A stretch of 64,000 bases of DNA from Gilvimarinus agarilyticus. Its GTDB lineage: Bacteria > Pseudomonadota > Gammaproteobacteria > Pseudomonadales > Cellvibrionaceae. The stretch spans positions 1,606,649 to 1,670,648 of the forward strand of contig NZ_JXCJ01000001.1 of NCBI RefSeq assembly GCF_000832015.1, read 5' to 3'. Numbering within the stretch: the first letter of the stretch is position 1; the number at the start of each line of letters is the position of its first letter. Positions 25,465 to 33,202 of the stretch are shown piece by piece. The notes below the pieces were generated by a model. It did not search any database. It was not told where the DNA came from and saw only the letters and a list, made by a program, of their open reading frames with translations. A program made the position numbers and the translations under genes.

Positions 25465-27933
25465 GTGCCTTGGCCCCGTTTGACGTCGGCGTTTGCCGCT
25501 GATGCTGCACTTGAAGCAAAAATTGATGAGATCCTCGCGCAAATGAGCGTCGAGGAGAAAGTCGGGCAAATGATTCAGCCCGAAATCAAGCAAGTCACTC
25601 CGCAGGATATTAAAGACTACCACCTGGGTTCTGTGCTCAACGGGGGCGGCTCGGTACCCAATAATGACCGCTACGCAAAAGCTTCAGAGTGGGTGGCATT
25701 GGCCGATAGCTTTTTTGACGCTGCGGCCGACTGCAGCGATGGCAAAGTGTACGTGCCTATTATGTGGGGCACCGATGCCGTACACGGTGTCGGGAATGTG
25801 GTGGGAGCAACGTTATTCCCCCACAACATCGCCTTAGGTGCGGCCCACAACCCCGAGTTAATACGCGAGATTGGCGAGGTAACGGCGCGCGAGATTGCCG
25901 CCATTGGTATCGACTGGGACTTCTCGCCTACCGTGGCCGTGGCCCGCGATGACCGTTGGGGACGCACCTATGAAGCCTACTCAGAAGACCCGGAAATCGT
26001 GCGCGCCTACGCCGGTCAAATGGTTGAGGGCTTGCAGGGCACGGCGAGCTCCGGTGAATTTTTAAACGAGCAGCATGTGATTGCCACCGCCAAGCACTTT
26101 ATTGGCGACGGCGGTACCGTAAATGGTATTGACCGCGGTGATTGCCAGGACGACGAACAAACACTGTGCGATATACACGGCGCAGGCTACTTCAGTGCGA
26201 TCGAGGCGGGCGTGCAAAGCGTGATGGCCTCGTTTAATAGCTGGCACGGCGAAAAGCTACACGGCCACAAGCATCTGCTAACCACCGTGTTAAAAGATAC
26301 GCTGGGTTTTGATGGCCTTGTGGTGGGGGACTGGAACGGCCACGGGTTTATCGAAGGCGCCGAGGTGTTAAATTGCCCGCAGGCTATTAACGCCGGCCTG
26401 GATATCTTTATGGTGCCGGACCCGGATTGGAAGGTGCTGTTTAATAACACGGTGGAGCAAATTAAATCGGGGGTGATCGACCCTGCGCGCGCTGATGATG
26501 CCGTGCGTCGTATTTTACGGGTTAAATTGCGCGCCGGTTTGTTCGAGCGGGGCAAGCCGTCGACTCGCCCACTGGCCGGTCGCGATGAACTTATTGGTGC
26601 CGGCGCGCACCGCGACGTAGCGCGCCGTGCGGTACGCGAATCGCTGGTTATGTTGAAAAACAAAAACAATCTGCTGCCTTTGTCGCCCAAGCAGCGGGTG
26701 CTGGTGGCGGGTGATGGCGCCGACAATTTATCTAAGCAGGCCGGCGGTTGGTCCGTTACCTGGCAGGGCACAGGTACCGATCGCCGCGATTTCCCCGGCG
26801 CCACTTCTGTGTATGACGGTTTAGCGGCCAGCGTTAATGCGGCTGGTGGCGAGATCGAGCTGAGTGAGACGGGTGATTACAGCGTTAAGCCCGATGTGGC
26901 TATCGTGGTGTGGGGCGAGGCGGCCTACGCAGAGATGCAGGGCGATATTCAAAACCTGCTGTTTAAAGAAGGGGCCGGGCGCGATTGGGCGCTACTTCAG
27001 AAATTACAGGCCGAGGGTATCCCGGTGGTGTCGTTGTTTATGACCGGGCGGCCCATGTGGGTGAACCGCGAGATTAACGCCTCGGATGCGTTTGTGGCGA
27101 TTTGGCAGCCGGGCACCGAGGGTGTCGGTGTGGCCGATGTGCTCTTCACCCGCGCCGATGGGGCGGTGAATTATCCCATGAAAGGCAAGTTGACTTTCTC
27201 TTGGCCGCGCGAGCCAGATCAAGTTCCGCTAAACCGTGGCGACGACAATTACGACCCGCTGTTTGCCTACGGTTACGGTCTGAGCTACGGCGATGCCGAT
27301 ACCTTGGGCGATAATTTGCCCGAAGAGTACGATGCCGGCGGCGAAACCCTCGATGAGCTGCTAGTGTTTAATCGTCGCCCTATGGAGCCTTACAGCATTA
27401 TGGTGCAAGGGCGTCAAAACGATAAACAGCTGATGCAGGGCAACCGCGTCGAGGTGTCCAGTATTTGTGTCAGTGCAGTGGATCGCGAAGTGCAAGAGGA
27501 TACCCGTCGCGCCCAGTGGAACGGCACCGGTGTTGGCTTGGTGGCCCTTACCACTCGTGACCGGCAGGTAATGGTGGATTACCTCGACAGCGATGGCGCC
27601 TTGATTTTTGACGTTAAAGTCGACGCGGCGCCCAGCCAGAGCGTTACTTTGCGCTTGGGTTGCGGCCCCGACAGCAATTCCGACCTGGATATTACCGATA
27701 CTGTGCAATCGCTGGCTGGTAACGGTTGGGCTCAGGTGCGCGTGCCTTTGCGGCTGTTTCCCGATGTGGGCTCGGATTTTGGCTTGGTGCTGCCCCCCGA
27801 GGAGTTTTTCCACCGTATTTTGGAGCCTTTTACATTGGTTACCGAAGGCGAGTTGGATTTGAGTTTCTCGCGGGTTGCGCTGGAGAAGGGCGCTGCGAGC
27901 GGGCTGGCGGGCATCGAGGTGATAAAGAGTTAA
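25465..27933 (+). CDS. GH3 exo-beta-glucosidase (ExoP-like)
   Basis: An 822-aa glycoside hydrolase family 3 enzyme that releases glucose from beta-glucan oligosaccharides. SVEEKVGQM near residue 29 opens the catalytic barrel, KHFIGDGG holds substrate-binding residues, and VVGDWNGHG carries the nucleophile Asp289. The second alpha/beta domain (about 385-600) is followed by a beta-rich C-terminal domain (about 655-822) seen in ExoP-type enzymes. The start is GTG 25465 with GGAGG six bases upstream. No signal peptide is visible: mature homologues begin at the equivalent of PWPRLTSAFA and are normally preceded by one. An in-frame ATG at 25429 is followed five codons later by TGA, so the export signal may have been lost. 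Predicted to be cytoplasmic as written. Confidence 0.92.
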   Translation: MPWPRLTSAFAADAALEAKIDEILAQMSVEEKVGQMIQPEIKQVTPQDIKDYHLGSVLNGGGSVPNNDRYAKASEWVALADSFFDAAADCSDGKVYVPIMWGTDAVHGVGNVVGATLFPHNIALGAAHNPELIREIGEVTAREIAAIGIDWDFSPTVAVARDDRWGRTYEAYSEDPEIVRAYAGQMVEGLQGTASSGEFLNEQHVIATAKHFIGDGGTVNGIDRGDCQDDEQTLCDIHGAGYFSAIEAGVQSVMASFNSWHGEKLHGHKHLLTTVLKDTLGFDGLVVGDWNGHGFIEGAEVLNCPQAINAGLDIFMVPDPDWKVLFNNTVEQIKSGVIDPARADDAVRRILRVKLRAGLFERGKPSTRPLAGRDELIGAGAHRDVARRAVRESLVMLKNKNNLLPLSPKQRVLVAGDGADNLSKQAGGWSVTWQGTGTDRRDFPGATSVYDGLAASVNAAGGEIELSETGDYSVKPDVAIVVWGEAAYAEMQGDIQNLLFKEGAGRDWALLQKLQAEGIPVVSLFMTGRPMWVNREINASDAFVAIWQPGTEGVGVADVLFTRADGAVNYPMKGKLTFSWPREPDQVPLNRGDDNYDPLFAYGYGLSYGDADTLGDNLPEEYDAGGETLDELLVFNRRPMEPYSIMVQGRQNDKQLMQGNRVEVSSICVSAVDREVQEDTRRAQWNGTGVGLVALTTRDRQVMVDYLDSDGALIFDVKVDAAPSQSVTLRLGCGPDSNSDLDITDTVQSLAGNGWAQVRVPLRLFPDVGSDFGLVLPPEEFFHRILEPFTLVTEGELDLSFSRVALEKGAASGLAGIEVIKS

Positions 27934-27968
27934 ACAGCGCGGCAATCGAGCGGTGTTTTGTATTTTGA

Positions 27969-28005
27969 TCGGGCGGCGTTTTCGACTACCATAGGCGCCG
28001 CCCGA
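27969..28005. terminator. 10-bp-stem hairpin after GH3
   Basis: TCGGGCGGCG (27969-27978) pairs perfectly with CGCCGCCCGA (27996-28005) around a 17-base loop, 35 bases after the GH3 stop. It has no downstream T-run, so it is either a weak terminator or a 3'-end-protecting structure between GH3 and relA. Confidence 0.5.
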
Positions 28006-28143
28006 GCGCTGGCACGCTTAACTGCGTGCAACTTTATGGCGCCTCACGAGTCCAACGGCTGTTTCAGGACGCTCACACCGCATCACACGGAGTGTGGTCT
28101 GCCCAAACCATAACAGCCAGCAGCAGTGCACAGTGAAGTTACT

Positions 28144-30390
28144 ATGGTAAAAGTCCGCCAAGACCACCCCATTGCCCCTGACGGCAGCGTTGATATCGAT
28201 GCCTGGCTGCAACGCTTTGCCGGGATCGAGCAGCAAACCTCTCCCACCTTGAGTGAAATTAAGCGCGCTTGCGAGCTTTGCCTGCAGGCCGACGAAGCCG
28301 TCACCTGTGCCGCGCCGCACAGCTGGGGCGAGGGCACCAGCTGTTTGCGTATTGGCATGGAGATGGCCGAAATTCTCGCTGATTTACAGCTCGATCACGA
28401 CACCTTAGTAGCCGCTGTGTTGTACCGCGCGGTGCGTGAAGAAAAGCTGGCGCTGGCCGATGTAGAGGCGAGCTTTGGCGAGGCGGTCGCCAAGCTGATT
28501 AAGGGTGTACTGCGCATGGCTGCCATTAGCTACCAGCGCAACGAGCGCGAAGAGCGAGTATTTGGCAAACAGTCCGATGAGCAGGCCGACAATATTCGTA
28601 AAATGTTGGTGGCCATGGTCGACGACGTGCGTGTGGCCTTGGTGAAACTGGCCGAGCGCACCTGTGCGATTCGGGCGGTTAAAACCGCCTCGCCAACCCG
28701 GCGTCGGCAGGTGGCTCGCGAGGTCTCTGACGTGTACGCCCCGCTGGCGCACCGCTTAGGGATTGGCCACATCAAATGGGAGCTGGAGGATTTATCCTTC
28801 CGCTACCTGGAGCCCGCCGACTACAAGCGTATTGCTGCGCTATTGGATGAAAGGCGCATTGCCCGGCAGGAGTTTATCGACGACGTGCTGTCGTTGCTGC
28901 GCGACGAGCTGCAAAGTGCCGCTATCGATGGCGAAGTGGCCGGGCGGGCAAAACATATTTACAGTATCTGGCGCAAAATGCAGCGCAAAGGTATTGGCTT
29001 TTCTCAGGTATACGATATTCGCGCGGTACGCATTTTGGTGCCCAGCGTGCGTGACTGTTACACCGTGTTGGGTATTGTCCACAGCCTGTGGCGCAACATC
29101 CCCCACGAGTTTGACGACTATATCGCCTCGCCCAAAGAAAACGGTTATCGCTCGCTGCACACCGCGGTAATCGGCCCCGAGAATAAAGTGCTCGAGATTC
29201 AGGTGCGCACCTTTGCCATGCATGAAGAGGCTGAGCTAGGTGTCTGCGCCCATTGGCGCTACAAAGGTACCGATACTGAAGCCGGCCAGGATGGTTACGA
29301 GCAAAAAATTGCCTGGTTGCGCCAAGTGCTCGAATGGCATGACGAACTGGGTGGCACCAGCCAGCAATTGCAAGATGACCTAAAGGCCTTCGATCAAGAC
29401 CGTATCTACGTGTTTACCCCCGAAGGTCACGTGGTGGATTTACCCAAAACCGCTACGCCGCTGGATTTTGCCTACCGCATCCATACCGATGTGGGACATC
29501 GTTGTCGTGGCGCTAAGGTAAACGAGCGCATTGTGCCGTTAAACTACCATTTAAACACGGCCGATCAGGTGGAGATTTTAACCGGTAAGCGCGAGGCGCC
29601 GAGTCGCGATTGGTTATCTCCCGCGCTTGGTTATGTTAATACCGCCCGCGCCCGCGCCAAGGTGCAACACTGGTTTAAAGTGCAAGCGCGCGATGACAAT
29701 ATAGCCGAGGGGCAGGCGTTGCTCGATCGCGAGTTCAAACGCCTGGCATTGCTCGATTTAGAGTTTGAGACACTGGCGCAAAAACTTAACATGCAGTCTC
29801 TGGATGACTTGTATGCCGCGGTAGGGGCCAGCGATATCGGTGTGGGGCAAGTGATCAGTGCCGCGCAGCGATTAATTGACAGCAAACACCCGAAAGAGCC
29901 GACGATTCCTTTTAAGGCAAAATCGTCAAAGCGCAAAAAAGACTCCGATGTGTTTATCGAGGGTGTGGGTAATCTATTAACCCAAATCGCCAGCTGCTGT
30001 ACCCCCGTGCCGGGCGATGCCATTACCGGCTACATAACCTTGGGGCGCGGCGTATCTATCCACCGCGCCGATTGCAGCAATGTATTGCAGCTGCAAGCGG
30101 ACGAGCCACAGCGCATTATTAAAGTCGACTGGGGCGCCACGCCGCAAAGCAGTTATTCGGTGGATTTAATCGTCGAAGCCTACGACCGCCACGGTTTGTT
30201 GCTGGATATTACCGCGCTGCTCGATCACGAACGGATTAATATTAGCGCCATGCAAACCTTGTCGGACAAGCGTAAAAATACGGTTGATATGCAAATCACC
30301 GTAGAGATTCGCGGTTTTGATGAACTGAGTCGGGTACTCACGCGTTTGAATCAGTTGCCCAACATTGCCTCGGCGCGGCGGAAGTTGTGA
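28144..30390 (+). CDS. relA: GTP pyrophosphokinase RelA ((p)ppGpp synthetase I)
   Basis: A 748-aa RelA, close to the 744 aa of E. coli RelA. It makes (p)ppGpp on stalled ribosomes during amino-acid starvation. The N-terminal HD domain is degenerate (LDHDTLVAAVLYRAVREEK, without the HDxxED catalytic set), so it should be synthetase-only. The synthetase core is YDIRAVRI, ENGYRSLHT and EIQVRT (about residues 290-360); the TGS domain starts at RIYVFTPEG (about 420) and a C-terminal ACT domain includes YDRHGLLLDIT (about 680). I choose ATG 28144 (MVKVRQDH) by match to E. coli MVAVR; the frame is open back to GTG 28126. It precedes mazG, an order common in Gammaproteobacteria. Confidence 0.95.
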   Translation: MVKVRQDHPIAPDGSVDIDAWLQRFAGIEQQTSPTLSEIKRACELCLQADEAVTCAAPHSWGEGTSCLRIGMEMAEILADLQLDHDTLVAAVLYRAVREEKLALADVEASFGEAVAKLIKGVLRMAAISYQRNEREERVFGKQSDEQADNIRKMLVAMVDDVRVALVKLAERTCAIRAVKTASPTRRRQVAREVSDVYAPLAHRLGIGHIKWELEDLSFRYLEPADYKRIAALLDERRIARQEFIDDVLSLLRDELQSAAIDGEVAGRAKHIYSIWRKMQRKGIGFSQVYDIRAVRILVPSVRDCYTVLGIVHSLWRNIPHEFDDYIASPKENGYRSLHTAVIGPENKVLEIQVRTFAMHEEAELGVCAHWRYKGTDTEAGQDGYEQKIAWLRQVLEWHDELGGTSQQLQDDLKAFDQDRIYVFTPEGHVVDLPKTATPLDFAYRIHTDVGHRCRGAKVNERIVPLNYHLNTADQVEILTGKREAPSRDWLSPALGYVNTARARAKVQHWFKVQARDDNIAEGQALLDREFKRLALLDLEFETLAQKLNMQSLDDLYAAVGASDIGVGQVISAAQRLIDSKHPKEPTIPFKAKSSKRKKDSDVFIEGVGNLLTQIASCCTPVPGDAITGYITLGRGVSIHRADCSNVLQLQADEPQRIIKVDWGATPQSSYSVDLIVEAYDRHGLLLDITALLDHERINISAMQTLSDKRKNTVDMQITVEIRGFDELSRVLTRLNQLPNIASARRKL

Positions 30391-30462
30391 AGGGCGGGGA
30401 ACGGATAACGGTTAATGGAGAACGAAGGGTGTTTTTTAGCACCTGAGGGAGTTTACAATTAG

Positions 30463-30500
30463 CCGTACCCCGTACCCCGTACCCCGTACCCCGTACCCCG
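30463..30500 (+). repeat. 7-bp tandem repeat (CCGTACC x5) abutting the mazG ribosome-binding site
   Basis: Five consecutive perfect copies of CCGTACC plus a partial copy fill 30463-30500 and end directly at the AGGA ribosome-binding site of mazG. The array lies in the 120-bp relA-mazG gap and is not coding. Slipped-strand changes in copy number would alter the leader of mazG but not its reading frame. Confidence 0.85.
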
Positions 30501-30510
30501 AGGAAATACA

Positions 30511-31317
30511 ATGCCATCCCCACCCTTCACCCTCGACGACCTCATCTACCTCATGCAACGTCTGCGCGATCCGGTTGACGGCTGCCCTTGGGATCAAAAG
30601 CAAACCTACGCGACGATTGTGCCCTCGACGATTGAAGAGGCATACGAGGTGGCCGACGCGATCGAGCGGGGCGATCTTGATCATCTGCAAGAAGAGCTGG
30701 GCGATTTATTATTCCAGGTGATTTTTTACAGTCAGTTTGGCGCCGAAGAACAGCGCTTTGATTTTTATTCCGTCGTCGATACGCTGGTGGCGAAGCTGGT
30801 ACGGCGTCACCCGCATGTGTTTCCCAATAACGATCTACTGCAGCGCTTTGGCGATCAGCCGGTGGACGAAGCCGCGATTAAACAGCGCTGGGAAGACATC
30901 AAACAAGAAGAGCGCGAGGCCAAAGGTGCACGCGGTACCCTCGATGATGTTCCGCTCAACTTGCCGGCGCTGACACGCGCGGCAAAGCTGCAAAAACGCG
31001 CCGCGCGTACCGGTTTTGACTGGAAAGATGTCAGCGGCCCCATTGCCAAAGTCCGCGAAGAGTTAGCCGAGGTAGAAGAGGCGCTAGCCAGCGGCGATAT
31101 GGATGCGGTAGAGGCCGAAGTCGGTGATTTATTGTTTGCTGTTACCAATATCAGCCGCACCCTAAAGCAAGACCCGGAGGGCTCACTACGCCGCGCCAAT
31201 CATAAATTTGAACGGCGTTTTCGCTTTATCGAAGACAACGCCCCTAAACCCGTGGACGATATGACTCTGGCGGAAATGGATGCCTTGTGGGATAGAGCCA
31301 AAGAGCAGGGGTTGTAA
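30511..31317 (+). CDS. mazG: Nucleoside triphosphate pyrophosphohydrolase MazG
   Basis: A 268-aa two-domain MazG that hydrolyses (d)NTPs to monophosphates and pyrophosphate, and in E. coli counteracts (p)ppGpp effects. Two copies of the metal-binding E-E-x-x-E-x-x-D pattern are visible: TIEEAYEVADAI with EELGDLLFQ in the first domain and REELAEVEEAL with EVGDLLFAV in the second. CPWDQKQT near residue 24 is the typical N-terminal signature. Start ATG 30511 is preceded by AGGA, spacing 7. It follows relA and its stop directly touches the start of the RES-domain gene, so the two are probably on one transcript. Confidence 0.95.
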   Translation: MPSPPFTLDDLIYLMQRLRDPVDGCPWDQKQTYATIVPSTIEEAYEVADAIERGDLDHLQEELGDLLFQVIFYSQFGAEEQRFDFYSVVDTLVAKLVRRHPHVFPNNDLLQRFGDQPVDEAAIKQRWEDIKQEEREAKGARGTLDDVPLNLPALTRAAKLQKRAARTGFDWKDVSGPIAKVREELAEVEEALASGDMDAVEAEVGDLLFAVTNISRTLKQDPEGSLRRANHKFERRFRFIEDNAPKPVDDMTLAEMDALWDRAKEQGL

Positions 31318-32088
31318 ATGGATAAAGTAAAGCTCGAAGATTTTTGGCATTTTTTAGAAAGCACCAAATCTAATGAGAGGCACTTTTTATCGGACCGAAA
31401 TTTCAAATTCCTAGATGCGCTTTACGAGTCCAGTAAAAGTAGAGTAAAAATCATACCGAAAGGAAGTGTATATTATCGTGCGCGAGTAAATCCGGCTGGC
31501 GTGGACACACCTTACGATAAAGCCGAAATGAAGCCAGTTCCCAATTTGCAAGCAGAAGGGAGAATTAACCCTTTCAATCTCAATGTTTTATATTTAGCGA
31601 ATCGGCCAGAAGTTTGTGTCGCCGAATCTAGGCCCGCAGATAACGAAAGCGTTACGGTTGCAGCCTTTGAAATATTATCGGACTTAAGGTTGGTCAACTT
31701 ATTACAGGATAGGCCTGACTATTATTGGTGGTTTAATCAGTATAGCCCGAAAACGGATGAAGAAAACGAATCCTTTACATGGATCGAGTTGAATGGATGT
31801 TTTTCTAAGCCGGTGACTTCACGCGATAGTCGTTTGAATTATATTCCAACTCAAATAATATCTGAGTACTTTAAAATGAAGGGGTATGACGGGGTTATTT
31901 ATCATTCGCAATTTGACATTAAGGGCCTAGAGCAAACTGTTGATGACGGGCTGCATGAGAATATCGCGCTATTTGATCTCGACGTGTCAGAGGCAAAAAG
32001 TGCAAAGACATACAAAGTTAAACGTCGAGAAATTGATGTGTCGTTGCTTCCAAATACAGATATTGATTATTCTTCCACCATTAAATGA
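31318..32088 (+). CDS. Orphan RES-domain protein (predicted NAD+-degrading)
   Basis: A 256-aa protein with RES-family features: YYRARVNP near residue 50 (catalytic Arg), GRINPFNLNVLYLA near residue 80 and VCVAESRP near residue 95 (catalytic Glu). RES toxins such as MbcT and Xre-RES systems degrade NAD+ by phosphorolysis or hydrolysis. No Xre/DUF2384 antitoxin gene lies beside it; the ATG directly follows the mazG stop. The gene is visibly more AT-rich than its neighbours, which suggests recent acquisition. It is longer than a minimal RES toxin and carries an extra N-terminal segment. It may be a toxin without its partner, or a RES protein of another role; activity is inferred. Confidence 0.75.
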   Translation: MDKVKLEDFWHFLESTKSNERHFLSDRNFKFLDALYESSKSRVKIIPKGSVYYRARVNPAGVDTPYDKAEMKPVPNLQAEGRINPFNLNVLYLANRPEVCVAESRPADNESVTVAAFEILSDLRLVNLLQDRPDYYWWFNQYSPKTDEENESFTWIELNGCFSKPVTSRDSRLNYIPTQIISEYFKMKGYDGVIYHSQFDIKGLEQTVDDGLHENIALFDLDVSEAKSAKTYKVKRREIDVSLLPNTDIDYSSTIK

Positions 32089-32104
32089 GGGCTTTAAGAT
32101 TGGT

Positions 32105-33199
32105 TTAAGCGGTTGAAAAAGCTGACATTAGTTGCCGAGCCTGCCAAAATCGCTGCGTGACAAAGCGCCGCTCTTGCCCGTAAAAAAATGTTTTGTGTTT
32201 TATATAATGCTGCCAAATAGCCTGCACTTGTTTGGGGTATTCTCGCGTTACGGCTCCCGCTTTAAAAAGCTCGGCAAACTGCATGGCACTGGCCATGGCG
32301 TTGTACATTCCCTGTGATGACAGCGGGTCAAAACTGATAGCGGCGTCGCCAATGGCCGCCCAGCAATTGCCGCACACCTGATTCAGCTTAGTGGAGTGGG
32401 CGGCGGTAATGCCCCGGTAGTCGAGCGTTGCCAGCGAGGCATCAATGCCCAAGCCGGCGAGTGCGCTCTGCTGCAGCGCGGCGTTTTTAAAGGGCTGGGA
32501 GTGGCGCCACTGGGCGGTGTTAAGCAGGGCTTGATCGGTGTGATAGGCGAGTAGCCGCTGATTGTTAGGCAGCGGTGCAGAGTACCACCAGCCGTTTTCG
32601 GCCGCGGCAATCGTCGCCATGGAGCGCTGCATGCCCCGCGCTATATCTTGGCTAATAATGCCCCACGCGGCGATCAGTGAGTCATCGCTGGTGCGCCTAG
32701 CACCTTGCTGCCGGGCAAAACAAGCGTTGCGCCCGGTGGCATCGATAACCCAACCGGTATTAATGACATCGCCACTGTTTAAGGTTAATTGCCAACTTGC
32801 CACATTGCGCCTGGCCGCTGTTACGGTGGCGGGGTTAAGCATGTTTACGCCGCGTGCCTCGGCTGTTTGCCGCAGCAACGTTTCAAATTCCGGGCGGTTT
32901 AAATGCCAGCCGTGGCCGTCGGGGTTGCGCAAGCTGTCCTGAATGTGAGCGTGCGCCGTGCCCCAATAAGATTGCACGCCCAGGCTCACTCTATGGCTTT
33001 GTCGCAAAAACGCCTCCCACAAACCGAGCGTACGCAAAATACGCCCTGCCGGTGCCGGTAAACATTCACCGGGCCGCGCAGGTGGTTGAGCGAGTTTGTC
33101 GACCATAATAACCCGGGCACTTGGCGCAAGTGCGAGCGCCGCGGTCGCGCCGGCGATGCCGCTGCCGATGATCGCAATATCGCTGGTGTGGATCGCCAT
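32105..33199 (-). CDS. LodB-like FAD-dependent oxidoreductase (CTQ maturation partner)
   Basis: A 364-aa flavoprotein. The N-terminal Rossmann motif IIGSGIAGATAALAL (residues 10-24) binds FAD; GECLPAPAGRILRTLG and the C-terminal GDAAISFDPLSSQGM (near residue 280) place it in the tryptophan-halogenase-like monooxygenase group that includes LodB. LodB proteins are needed to form the cysteine tryptophylquinone cofactor in LodA-type oxidases. The gene begins 3 bp after the stop of the lodA-like gene, the usual lodA-lodB order, which supports the pairing. It converges with the RES-domain gene across 16 bp. Confidence 0.85.
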   Translation of the reverse strand: MAIHTSDIAIIGSGIAGATAALALAPSARVIMVDKLAQPPARPGECLPAPAGRILRTLGLWEAFLRQSHRVSLGVQSYWGTAHAHIQDSLRNPDGHGWHLNRPEFETLLRQTAEARGVNMLNPATVTAARRNVASWQLTLNSGDVINTGWVIDATGRNACFARQQGARRTSDDSLIAAWGIISQDIARGMQRSMATIAAAENGWWYSAPLPNNQRLLAYHTDQALLNTAQWRHSQPFKNAALQQSALAGLGIDASLATLDYRGITAAHSTKLNQVCGNCWAAIGDAAISFDPLSSQGMYNAMASAMQFAELFKAGAVTREYPKQVQAIWQHYIKHKTFFYGQERRFVTQRFWQARQLMSAFSTA

Positions 33200-33202
33200 G
33201 GT

